DNA from: Burkholderiales bacterium
GTDB lineage: Bacteria > Pseudomonadota > Gammaproteobacteria > Burkholderiales > Burkholderiaceae_C
Assembly (NCBI GenBank): GCA_025352345.1
Contig: JANXTP010000379.1
Location: 1 to 20,198, forward strand
DNA length: 20,198 nt
Direction of reading: 5' to 3'
Shown: piece after piece, positions 1 to 9,397 of the stretch
Layout of the letters: the number at the start of each line of letters is the position of its first letter
Position numbering within the stretch: position 1 is the stretch's first letter
Program-made: the position numbers and the translations under genes
The notes under the pieces: model-generated
What the model was told of the DNA's origin: nothing
Database searches by the model: none
What the model saw: only the letters and a program-made list of their open reading frames with translations

Positions 1-507
1 CGGCAGTACGCGCCCTATGTGGCGGCCGAGGTGCGCATCGAGGCTGATGCCGAGGAAGCCGGCAACCTGGCGTTTCCGATCCTTGCCGGCTACATCTTTG
101 GCAAGAACAAGGGCGAGAAGAAACTCGAGATGACGGCACCCGTCACGCAAACGGCCACACCGCAGCGGCTGGAAATGACCGCACCGGTGACGCAGACCGC
201 GGTGCAAGGCGCCAGCCGCAGCTACCTGATTCAGTTCGTGCTGCCCAAGGGCGTGACGCTGGCCTCGGCGCCCGAGCCGATCGACCCCAGGGTGACGTTG
301 CGCGAGGTGCCGGCGAGCCGGGTCGCGGTGATCCGCTACTCGGGTTTCTGGTCCGAGGCCAACTACGCCGAGCACCTGGACAAGCTGCAGTCCGTGCTGA
401 AAGCCGCGGGCGTGAACCCCTCTGGTGAACCGGTGTTCTCACGCTACAACCCGCCGTTCATGCCGTGGTTCCTGCGACGCAACGAGATCTGGCTGACCGT
501 TCCCTGA
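1..507 (+). CDS. SOUL family haem-binding-type protein (5' partial)
   Basis: Frame 1 is open from the first base to the TGA at 505-507. The residues before the first possible internal start (GTG at 19) read RQYAPYVAAEVRIE, which fits the SOUL N-terminal pattern, so the gene very likely begins upstream of the window and only its last 168 codons are here. The family signature is the repeated MTAPVTQTA block (near in-window residues 44-50 and 58-66), followed by YLIQFVLPKG, a VAVIRYSGFW strand and the late RYNPPFMPWFLRRNEIW segment, all typical of SOUL/HBP proteins. Family members bind haem or tetrapyrroles in some organisms, but bacterial members are poorly characterised, so the substrate here is unknown. 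It converges on uvrB with a 9-nt gap and no visible terminator between them. Confidence 0.85.
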   Translation, partial: RQYAPYVAAEVRIEADAEEAGNLAFPILAGYIFGKNKGEKKLEMTAPVTQTATPQRLEMTAPVTQTAVQGASRSYLIQFVLPKGVTLASAPEPIDPRVTLREVPASRVAVIRYSGFWSEANYAEHLDKLQSVLKAAGVNPSGEPVFSRYNPPFMPWFLRRNEIWLTVP

Positions 508-516
508 AACGTCGCT

Positions 517-2628
<2,112 letters not shown>

Positions 2629-2765
2629 GGCGGATAAAATCTCAGGGTTAACTCGGGCTCTGGCGGGTTCAGGCAACTTGAAAGCGTAGCCCAAAACACC
2701 TCGCCACGTGCACCGCCTGCGCCCTCCGCGCGTTTCAGTAACTGCCCCCACCACAAGGAATTTTC

Positions 2766-3977
2766 ATGGCATCGCTCTTTGCCGCCGTCGACATGGCGCC
2801 CCGCGACCCGATCCTCGGTCTGAACGAACAGTACAACGCCGACCCGAACCCGGCCAAGGTCAACCTCGGCGTCGGCGTCTATTTCGACGAATCGGGCAAG
2901 CTGCCATTGCTCAAGTGCGTGGCAGCCGCTGAAAAGTTGATCTTCGACACCCTGAAGCCCCACGGCTATTTGCCGATCGATGGCATCGCTGCTTATGACA
3001 AGGCGGTGCAGGGCCTGGTGTTCGGCGCCGACAGCGCGGCCGTCAAGGATGGCCGTGTCGCCACCGTGCAGGCCCTGGGCGGCACCGGCGGCCTGAAGAT
3101 CGGTGCCGACTTCCTGCAACACCTGGCCACGCGCAATGGCAGCAAACCCACCGTGCTGATCAGCGACCCGAGCTGGGAAAACCACCGCGCGCTGTTCACC
3201 AACGCCGGGTTCACCGTCGAAACCTATCCGTACTACGACGCTGCCAAGCGCGGCGTCAATGTCGACGGCATGCTGACCGCGCTGAACACCGCGCCGGCCG
3301 GCACCATCGTTGTGCTGCACGCCTGCTGCCACAACCCGACCGGCTACGACATCACGCCAGCGCAGTGGGCGCAGGTGGTCGCCGCGGTCAAGGCGCGTGG
3401 GCTGGTGGCCTTCCTCGACATGGCCTACCAGGGCTTCGGCGACGGCATCGCCGAGGACGGCGCGGTGATCGCGCAGTTCCTGGCTGCCGGGCTGGACTTC
3501 TTCGTCGCCACCTCGTTCTCGAAGAGCTTCTCGCTGTACGGCGAGCGCGTCGGTGCGCTGAGCGTGGTCTGCGCCAGCAAGGACGAAATGACGCGCGTGC
3601 TGAGCCAGCTGAAGATCGTCATCCGCACCAACTACTCGAACCCGCCGACGCACGGCGCCCAGATCGTCGCCACCGTGCTGACCACACCGGCGCTGCGCTC
3701 GATGTGGGAAGAGGAACTGGCCGGCATGCGCGTGCGCATCAAGGAGATGCGCACGTTGCTGCAGAGCAAGCTGGTCGCTGCAGGCACGAAGCAGGACATG
3801 AGCTTCATCACCCGCCAGAAAGGCATGTTCAGCTACACCGGCCTGGCCAAGCCGCAGATGGAGCGGCTGCGCAATCAATTCGGCATCTACGGCGTCGATT
3901 CGGGCCGCATCTGCGTCGCGGCGCTGAACCAGGGCAACATCGATGCTGTGGTGAAGGCCATCGGCGCCGTGAGCTGA
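2766..3977 (+). CDS. Class I amino acid aminotransferase (aromatic/aspartate type)
   Basis: PLP-dependent transaminase that swaps the amino group between aspartate or aromatic amino acids and 2-oxoglutarate. It is 403 residues, close to the usual length of the AspC/TyrB subgroup (fold type I, subfamily Ia). Diagnostic residues are GVGVYFDE near the N-terminus, N190 of the HNPTG motif, D218 and Y221 in the LDMAYQGF motif, the Schiff-base lysine K253 in SFSKSFSLYGERVG, and the substrate-carboxylate arginine R381 in SGRICVAALN. The ATG follows AAGGAA at 2755-2760 with good spacing. I cannot separate AspC from TyrB specificity by eye, though Burkholderiales copies are often called aromatic aminotransferases. 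The gene is monocistronic: it diverges from uvrB and ends at a strong terminator 25 nt after the stop. Confidence 0.93.
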   Translation: MASLFAAVDMAPRDPILGLNEQYNADPNPAKVNLGVGVYFDESGKLPLLKCVAAAEKLIFDTLKPHGYLPIDGIAAYDKAVQGLVFGADSAAVKDGRVATVQALGGTGGLKIGADFLQHLATRNGSKPTVLISDPSWENHRALFTNAGFTVETYPYYDAAKRGVNVDGMLTALNTAPAGTIVVLHACCHNPTGYDITPAQWAQVVAAVKARGLVAFLDMAYQGFGDGIAEDGAVIAQFLAAGLDFFVATSFSKSFSLYGERVGALSVVCASKDEMTRVLSQLKIVIRTNYSNPPTHGAQIVATVLTTPALRSMWEEELAGMRVRIKEMRTLLQSKLVAAGTKQDMSFITRQKGMFSYTGLAKPQMERLRNQFGIYGVDSGRICVAALNQGNIDAVVKAIGAVS

Positions 3978-4001
3978 GGCAGCGCGCGGTATGAACTGAA
4001 G

Positions 4002-4024
4002 AGCCCGGCGCTGCCGGGCTTTTT
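4002..4024 (+). terminator. Intrinsic terminator of the aminotransferase gene
   Basis: A perfect 8-bp stem, AGCCCGGC (4002-4009) with GCCGGGCT (4013-4020), a GCT loop and a T tract at 4020-4024. It lies 25 nt after the aminotransferase stop and separates it from the phaZ unit. Confidence 0.9.
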
Positions 4025-4062
4025 CATCCCCGCTCCCAACATTCATCCTAGGGCGTACACCC

Positions 4063-4079
4063 TACAATGCTGCAGTGCA
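4063..4079 (+). promoter_or_regulatory. Putative phaZ promoter -10 and TGC-rich operator-like motif
   Basis: A -10-like TACAAT (4063-4068) overlaps a TGC-rich block, TGCTGCAGTGCA (4068-4079), built around the CTGCAG palindrome. PhaR repressors of PHB metabolism are known to bind TGC-rich sites near phasin and pha promoters, so this position ahead of phaZ suggests a PhaR operator. No convincing -35 hexamer is seen at the usual spacing. The call rests on position and resemblance only. Confidence 0.35.
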
Positions 4080-4098
4080 ACATTCATACTCCAAGCCA

Positions 4099-4120
4099 GC
4101 CTGCCGATGTCTCGGCAGGC
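4099..4120 (+). promoter_or_regulatory. Perfect hairpin in the phaZ leader
   Basis: GCCTGCCGA (4099-4107) and TCGGCAGGC (4112-4120) form a perfect 9-bp stem with a TGTC loop. Five T residues lie at 4128-4132, seven bases after the stem. It sits between the presumed promoter and phaZ (start 4200). The stem-to-T distance is too long for a classic terminator, so it may be an attenuator, an mRNA-stability element or a protein site. Confidence 0.5.
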
Positions 4121-4199
4121 GGCATGATTTTTCGACAACAAGCACTCGCATCACCCGCGCCGCCGCCGGCGACGCGCCCGTCTGAATCAGGATTTCGCC

Positions 4200-5606
4200 A
4201 TGTCGATGCTTTACCAGTTCTATGAAACACAGCGCGCGCTGCTGAGCCCGCTGGCGGAATTCGCAAGCGCCTCGTCCAAGCTGTACAGCCACCCGCTGTC
4301 GCCGTTTACCCACACCCCGCAGGCGCCGCGCGTGTCGGCGGGTTTGAACCTGATGCACCGCTTGTCAAAGGAATACGAGAAACCCGAGTTCAACATCCAC
4401 ACGGTCAAGATCGACGGGGTGGAGGTCGCGGTACAGCAGCAGGTGGCGATCGAGAAACCCTTTTGCCAGCTGTTGCGCTTCAAGCGCTTCGCCGACGACC
4501 TGCCGATGCTCAAGGCAATGAAGGAGCAGCCAACGGTGCTGGTCGTGGCGCCGCTGTCGGGTCACCACTCGACGCTGCTGCGCGAGACCGTGCGCGAGTT
4601 GCTGCATCACCACAAGGTCTACATCACCGACTGGACCGACGCGCGCATGGTGCCGGTCGAAGTGGGCCCGTTCCACCTCGACGACTATGTCGAGTATGTG
4701 CAGGAATTCATCCGCCACATCGGCCCCGACGTCCATGTGATCTCGGTGTGCCAGCCCACGGTGCCGGTGCTCGCGGCGATCTCGCTGATGGCCAGCCGCG
4801 GCGAAAAAACCCCACGCACGATGACGATGATGGGCGGCCCGATCGATGCGCGGCTGTCGCCCACCGCGGTGAACAACCTCGCGATGAACAAGAGCCTCGA
4901 ATGGTTCGAGAACAACGTGGTCTTCCGCGTGCCGACCAATTACCCTGGCAGCCAGCGCCTGGTCTATCCCGGCTTCATGCAGCACACCGGGTTCATCGCG
5001 ATGAACCCGAGCCACCATGCGCGCTCGCACTACGACTACTTCATGGACCTGATGCGCGGCGACGACGAAAGCGCCGACTTCCACACCAGCTTCTACGACG
5101 AATACAACGCGGTGCTCGACATGCCGGCCGAGTACTACCTCGACACCATCCGGACGGTGTTTCAGGACTTCGCGCTGGTCAATGGCACCTGGACGGTGAA
5201 GGGTGAGCTGGTGCGTCCGCAGGACATCAAGACCACGGCGCTGTTGACCATCGAAGGCGAGAAAGACGACATCTCCGGCGCAGGCCAGACCCGCGCCGCG
5301 CACGACCTTTGTACCGGCATCGACCCGAAAAACCGCTTCCACCACGACGCGATGGGTGCCGGCCATTACGGCATATTCTCCGGCCGCCGCTGGCGCGAGG
5401 ACGTTTACCCGCGACTGCGTGACTTCATCGCCACGCACCAGTCGCGCAAGGCGGCAGCACCGAAGCGGGTGAGTGCCAAGCCGGTCGTGCCCGCAAAGGC
5501 TGTCGCCGACCCGGTGCTGAAGCTGGTGCCGGCTGCGCGCAGGCCCGCACCGGCCGTGCGCAAGACCGCGCCGAAAGCACCGCCGAAGCGCCAACAGGCG
5601 AAGTAA
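4200..5606 (+). CDS. phaZ: Intracellular polyhydroxyalkanoate (PHB) depolymerase
   Basis: Mobilises stored poly(3-hydroxybutyrate) granules by thiolysis or hydrolysis inside the cell. It is 468 residues and collinear with Cupriavidus PhaZa1 from the N-terminal MLYQFYETQRALLSP onward. The catalytic triad of that family (C183, D355, H388 in PhaZa1) is matched one residue later: C184 in SVCQPTVPV, D356 or D357 in EGEKDDISG, and H389 in AMGAGHYGIF. There is no signal peptide, as expected for the intracellular class. The last roughly 52 residues (417-468) form a Lys/Arg/Ala/Pro-rich, probably disordered basic tail beyond the hydrolase fold. The start fits the family; the bases before it show no strong Shine-Dalgarno. 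It stands first in a run with rsxB (4-nt gap), the radical SAM gene and nth, and is preceded by a TGC-rich motif and a leader hairpin. Confidence 0.94.
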   Translation: MSMLYQFYETQRALLSPLAEFASASSKLYSHPLSPFTHTPQAPRVSAGLNLMHRLSKEYEKPEFNIHTVKIDGVEVAVQQQVAIEKPFCQLLRFKRFADDLPMLKAMKEQPTVLVVAPLSGHHSTLLRETVRELLHHHKVYITDWTDARMVPVEVGPFHLDDYVEYVQEFIRHIGPDVHVISVCQPTVPVLAAISLMASRGEKTPRTMTMMGGPIDARLSPTAVNNLAMNKSLEWFENNVVFRVPTNYPGSQRLVYPGFMQHTGFIAMNPSHHARSHYDYFMDLMRGDDESADFHTSFYDEYNAVLDMPAEYYLDTIRTVFQDFALVNGTWTVKGELVRPQDIKTTALLTIEGEKDDISGAGQTRAAHDLCTGIDPKNRFHHDAMGAGHYGIFSGRRWREDVYPRLRDFIATHQSRKAAAPKRVSAKPVVPAKAVADPVLKLVPAARRPAPAVRKTAPKAPPKRQQAK

Positions 5607-5610
5607 GTCG

Positions 5611-6315
5611 ATGGCGGAGAGCTCCGCAGCGGGGCCAGTGGCTGCGGCATCCGTCGACGCCATCGACCGCGCGCTGCCGCAGACGCAGTGCACCCGCTGC
5701 GGCTACCCCGATTGCCGTAGCTATGCGCAGGCGATTGCCAGCGGCAATGCGCCGATCAACCGTTGTCCGCCCGGCGGCGCTGAGGGCATCGCTCGGCTGG
5801 CCGCAATCACCGGTGCGGCAATTCTTCCGCTTGATGCATCGCATGGCGTCGAGGGCCCGCGACGGCTCGCGGTGATCGACGAGGCGGCCTGCATCGGTTG
5901 CACGCTGTGCCTACCGGCCTGCCCGGTCGATTGCATTGTGGGTGGGCCGAAGGCGATGCACACCGTGATGGCTGTGCTGTGCACCGGCTGCGAGCTGTGC
6001 GTGCCGGCCTGTCCGGTCGATTGCATCTCGCTGGTCGATGCGACGGGCGAGCGGGCCGGATGGGCCGCGTGGAGCCAGCCCCAGGCCGACGAGGCCCAGG
6101 CGCGCTACGGCTTCCATCAGTTCCGGCTGCAACGCAACCGCAGCGAGCGAGATGCGCGGCTCGAGGCGCGTGCACTGACGCTGAAGCCGCTCGAACCCGA
6201 CACACCGCAGGACGCCGCCACCGCCGCGCGGCAAGATGACACTGCAGCGCCTGACCACAAACGTGCGGTCATTGCCGCAGCCATGGCGCGCGCTCGCGCG
6301 ACCCGGCGACCGTGA
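5611..6315 (+). CDS. rsxB: RsxB/RnfB-like multi-cluster ferredoxin, without membrane anchor
   Basis: Iron-sulphur electron carrier of 234 residues. An N-terminal Fe-S domain (C27, C30, C35, C52 in the QCTRCGYPDC...NRCPPGG region) is followed by two ferredoxin CX2CX2CX3CP motifs (C94/97/100/104 and C124/127/130/134). This is the RnfB arrangement. Classical RnfB begins with a hydrophobic helix anchoring it to the Rnf/Rsx complex; here the N-terminus (MAESSAAGPVAAAS) has no membrane segment, and no RnfA, C, D, G or E gene lies nearby, so it is probably a soluble electron donor. The C-terminal 70 residues are basic and Ala-rich. It starts 4 nt after phaZ and overlaps the radical SAM gene as TGATG. 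In enterobacteria rsx genes precede nth; here a radical SAM gene lies between. The partner is inferred, not shown. Confidence 0.88.
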   Translation: MAESSAAGPVAAASVDAIDRALPQTQCTRCGYPDCRSYAQAIASGNAPINRCPPGGAEGIARLAAITGAAILPLDASHGVEGPRRLAVIDEAACIGCTLCLPACPVDCIVGGPKAMHTVMAVLCTGCELCVPACPVDCISLVDATGERAGWAAWSQPQADEAQARYGFHQFRLQRNRSERDARLEARALTLKPLEPDTPQDAATAARQDDTAAPDHKRAVIAAAMARARATRRP

Positions 6316-8249
6316 TGTCGAACGCACCGCCACTGCGCGTGCTGTCCGTCATCCCACCGATGACGCAGCTCAACACGCCCTACCCGTCCACCGCCTACCT
6401 GACCGGTTTCCTGCGCTCACGTGGAGTGACTGCCGCGCAGGAAGACCTGGCGCTGGCACTGGTGCTGACGCTGTTCTCGCCCGAAGGCTTGCTGTCGGTG
6501 CGCGCAGAGATCAATGCGTTGCCGCCCGCTCGACACACGATGCGCGTGGCCGCCTTCATCGACGTCTTCGACCGCTACCACGCGACCATCGCCCCCACGC
6601 TCGTGTTCCTTCAAGGCCATGACCCAACGCTAGGTCACCGCATCTGCAGCCGCGCTTTCCTGCCCGAGGGTTCGCGCTTCGAATCGCTCGACGTCTACAT
6701 CGACGACGATGGTGGCGACCCACTCGCCTGGGCCTTCGGTGCGCTCGGCGTACAGGACCGCGCACGCCACCTCGCGACGCTGTACCTGAACGACATCGCC
6801 GACGTGCTGCGCGATGCGATCGACCCACGCTTCGAGTTCGTGCGCTACGCCGAAGCGCTGGCGCAGAGCCAGCCCACCTTCGACCCGCTGGCCGAGGCGC
6901 TCGCCGCGCCGCTGAACCTGATCGACCGCACGCTGGTCGAGTTGACGCAGCAGATGCTCTTTCGACATTCGCCGCGCGTCGTGCTGATCTCGGTGCCCTT
7001 CCCCGGCGCGGTGTACGCAGCGTTCCGCATCGCGCAGACGGTGAAGGCGCACGACCAGACGATCGTCACCGTGCTGGGCGGCGGTTACGCCAACACCGAG
7101 CTGCGCCAGTTGCGTGAGCCGAAGGTGTTCGACTTCTTCGACCACATCACGCTCGACGCAGGCGAGCGCCCGCTGCTCGCGCTGCTCGAACACCTGCAGG
7201 GACAGCGCTCGGCACAGCGGCTGGTGCGCACCTACCGCCGCGGCGCCGATGGCGCGGTGCAGTACGTCAACTGGATCGAGGCCGACATCGCCTTCGCCGA
7301 GGTCGGCACGCCGACCTGGGACGGCCTGCCGCTGGGCAACTACCTGTCGCTGCTCGACATGCTGAACCCGATGCACCGGCTGTGGTCCGACGGCCGCTGG
7401 AACAAGCTGACCGTGGCGCACGGCTGCTACTGGAAGAAATGCAGCTTCTGCGACGTCAGCCTCGACTACATCTCGCGCTATGAAGGCGCGTCGGCGGCCA
7501 CGCTGGTCGATCGCATCGAGTCGATCGTCCAGGAAACCGGGCAAACCGGCTTCCACTTCGTCGATGAGGCGGCACCGCCGAAAGCGCTGAAGACACTGGC
7601 CGCCGAGCTGCAGCGCAGGCAGCTCGCCATCTCGTGGTGGGGCAACATCCGCTTCGAGAAGTCGTTCACCCCAGAGCTGTGCCAGCAGCTCGCCGACAGC
7701 GGCTGCATCGCGATCTCCGGTGGGCTCGAAGTCGCCTCCGACCGCTTGCTGAATTTGATGAAAAAAGGCGTGTCGGTCGAGCAGGTCGCTCGCGTCACCA
7801 AGGCCTTCAGCGACGCCGGCGTGCTGGTCCACGCCTACCTGATGTACGGCTTCCCGACGCAGACGGTGCAGGACACCGTCGATGCGCTGGAATACGTACG
7901 GCAGTTGTTCGAGCAGGGCTGCATCCAGTCGGGCTTTTTCCACCGCTTCGCCTGCACCGTGCATTCACCGGTCGGCCAGCACCCCGAGGAGTACGGCGTC
8001 ACCTTGCAGCCGCTGCCACCGATCACCTTTGCGACCAATGACGTCGGCTTCATCGACCCGAGCGGCGTCGATCACGACGCGCTCGGTGTCGCGCTGAAAA
8101 AAGCACTCTACAACTACATGCACGGCATCGGGTTGGAAGCCGACGTTCGCACTTGGTTCGGCCCGCGCACACCGAAGACACGGGTGCCGCGAGACCGCAT
8201 CGCCCGCGCGCTGGCAGTCACCACCACCGCGACAGAATCCGCCCGATGA
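6315..8249 (+). CDS. B12-binding-domain radical SAM protein of unknown substrate
   Basis: 644 residues from the ATG at 6315, which overlaps the rsxB stop as TGATG; a GTG at 6312 would add one residue. The N-terminal half resembles cobalamin-binding-type domains of the BchE-like class: an opening LRVLSVIPP...YPSTAYLTGFLRSRG segment, then VLISVPFPGAVYAAFRIAQTVK and VLGGGYANTE (roughly residues 215-265). I see no DxHxxG cobalamin-ligand motif. The radical SAM core starts at GCYWKKCSFCDVS, with C371, C376 and C379 spaced CX4CX2C rather than the canonical CX3CX2C. Later signs of the fold are FHFVDEAAPP, a GGLEVASDRLL segment and a YLMYGFPTQT strand. Such enzymes use a [4Fe-4S] cluster and S-adenosylmethionine; the reaction is unknown. 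It is translationally coupled to rsxB before it and nth after it. Confidence 0.86.
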   Translation: MSNAPPLRVLSVIPPMTQLNTPYPSTAYLTGFLRSRGVTAAQEDLALALVLTLFSPEGLLSVRAEINALPPARHTMRVAAFIDVFDRYHATIAPTLVFLQGHDPTLGHRICSRAFLPEGSRFESLDVYIDDDGGDPLAWAFGALGVQDRARHLATLYLNDIADVLRDAIDPRFEFVRYAEALAQSQPTFDPLAEALAAPLNLIDRTLVELTQQMLFRHSPRVVLISVPFPGAVYAAFRIAQTVKAHDQTIVTVLGGGYANTELRQLREPKVFDFFDHITLDAGERPLLALLEHLQGQRSAQRLVRTYRRGADGAVQYVNWIEADIAFAEVGTPTWDGLPLGNYLSLLDMLNPMHRLWSDGRWNKLTVAHGCYWKKCSFCDVSLDYISRYEGASAATLVDRIESIVQETGQTGFHFVDEAAPPKALKTLAAELQRRQLAISWWGNIRFEKSFTPELCQQLADSGCIAISGGLEVASDRLLNLMKKGVSVEQVARVTKAFSDAGVLVHAYLMYGFPTQTVQDTVDALEYVRQLFEQGCIQSGFFHRFACTVHSPVGQHPEEYGVTLQPLPPITFATNDVGFIDPSGVDHDALGVALKKALYNYMHGIGLEADVRTWFGPRTPKTRVPRDRIARALAVTTTATESAR

Positions 8250-8899
8250 AGAAAGCCGACATCGCCCCATTCTTCGAAGTACTGAAAGCCGCCAACCCGC
8301 AGCCGCAGACCGAGCTCGAATTCACCAACGTGTTCGAGCTGCTGGCCGCGGTGCTGCTGTCGACACAGGCGACCGATGTCGGCGTCAACAAGGCGACGCG
8401 ACGGCTTTTCGCGGTGGCGAACTCACCGCAGAAGATCCTGGCACTGGGCCTGCCCGCACTGACCGAGCACATCCGCACGATCGGCCTGTTCCGCAACAAG
8501 GCCAAGAACCTGTACGAGACCTGCCGCCTGCTGGTCGAGCGGCATGGGTGCGCGGTACCGCGCACCCGCGAAGAACTGGAAGCGCTGCCGGGTGTGGGCC
8601 GCAAGACCGCGAACGTGGTGCTGAATGTGGCCTTCGGCGAGGCGACGATGGCGGTCGACACCCACATCTTCCGCGTCGGGAACCGCACCGGCCTGGCGCC
8701 GGGCAAGAACCCGCTGCAAGTCGAGCTGAAGTTGCTGCAACGCGTGCCCGCCGCGTATCTGGTGGATGCACACCACTGGCTGATCCTGCATGGCCGCTAT
8801 GTGTGCACCGCACGCAGCCCGAAATGCGCCGAGTGCGCGGTGGCCGTGTATTGCGACTCGCGGCCGAAGGGCATCGCCGGGCGTCAGAACGCCCACTGA
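8246..8899 (+). CDS. nth: Endonuclease III (DNA glycosylase/AP lyase)
   Basis: Base-excision repair enzyme removing oxidised pyrimidines. It is 217 residues and aligns almost residue for residue with E. coli Nth. The helix-hairpin-helix is LEALPGVGRKTANVV with catalytic K120, the catalytic aspartate is D138 in MAVDTHIFRV, and the C-terminal [4Fe-4S] cluster ligands are C187, C194, C197 and C203 (CX6CX2CX5C). The ATG at 8246 overlaps the radical SAM stop as ATGA. The frame is open further upstream, but only this start fits the family N-terminus (MKKADIAPFFEVLK), so the longer reading is rejected. It closes the phaZ-rsxB-radical SAM-nth run. Confidence 0.97.
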   Translation: MKKADIAPFFEVLKAANPQPQTELEFTNVFELLAAVLLSTQATDVGVNKATRRLFAVANSPQKILALGLPALTEHIRTIGLFRNKAKNLYETCRLLVERHGCAVPRTREELEALPGVGRKTANVVLNVAFGEATMAVDTHIFRVGNRTGLAPGKNPLQVELKLLQRVPAAYLVDAHHWLILHGRYVCTARSPKCAECAVAVYCDSRPKGIAGRQNAH

Positions 8900-8997
8900 T
8901 CGGCGGCGCAAGCCGGCCGACTTGCAAACTCGATACGATCGACGCTTTGCACGGCGCTCGCGGTGCCATTCCAAGTTTCAACCCGAAAGGACAGACC

Positions 8998-9345
8998 ATG
9001 CAAACCACTTCCTCCGGACTGCAATTTGAAGACACGATCGACGGCACCGGTGACCTGGCGGAAACCGGCCAGCATGTCACGGTGCACTACACCGGCTGGC
9101 TCTACAGCAATGGTGTCAAAGGCAGCAAGTTCGACAGCAGCAAGGACCGCGGCGACCCGTTCAAGTTCTACCTGGGCCAGGGCCAGGTGATCCGCGGCTG
9201 GGACGAAGGCGTCGGCGGCATGCGCGTCGGCGGCACGCGGGTGCTGGTGATCCCGCCCGACCTGGGCTACGGTGCGCGCGGTGCCGGCGGCGTGATCCCG
9301 CCGAACGCGACGCTGATGTTCGAGGTCGAGTTGCTCGACATCTGA
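8998..9345 (+). CDS. FKBP-type peptidyl-prolyl cis-trans isomerase
   Basis: Single-domain FKBP of 115 residues that catalyses proline cis-trans isomerisation during protein folding. The whole FKBP fold is present: VTVHYTGWLYSNG, the FDSSKDRGDPFKFYLGQGQVIRGWDEGV active-site region, and the closing LGYGARG...IPPNATLMFEVELLDI. There is no signal peptide, so it acts in the cytoplasm. The ATG at 8998 has GAAAGGA at 8984-8990 as a good ribosome binding site and fits a minimal FKBP. The frame is open far upstream within nth, but that is an out-of-frame shadow. It sits 98 nt after nth, so it may have its own promoter. Confidence 0.94.
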   Translation: MQTTSSGLQFEDTIDGTGDLAETGQHVTVHYTGWLYSNGVKGSKFDSSKDRGDPFKFYLGQGQVIRGWDEGVGGMRVGGTRVLVIPPDLGYGARGAGGVIPPNATLMFEVELLDI

Positions 9346-9397
9346 GCGCCGGTTGCGGCTCACCGAACACTGACACCGGCAGCACCGCCGCCGAGCC

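Noticed and set aside
2629..2765. LexA/SOS box in front of uvrB
   Set aside because: No CTGT-N8-ACAG-like palindrome is present in the divergent region.
4365..5693. 442-codon minus-strand frame opposite phaZ
   Set aside because: Shadow of phaZ; phaZ has an intact catalytic triad, and the antisense protein has no recognisable feature.
6630..7964. 444-codon minus-strand frame opposite the radical SAM gene
   Set aside because: Same shadow pattern; the plus-strand gene has clear motifs.
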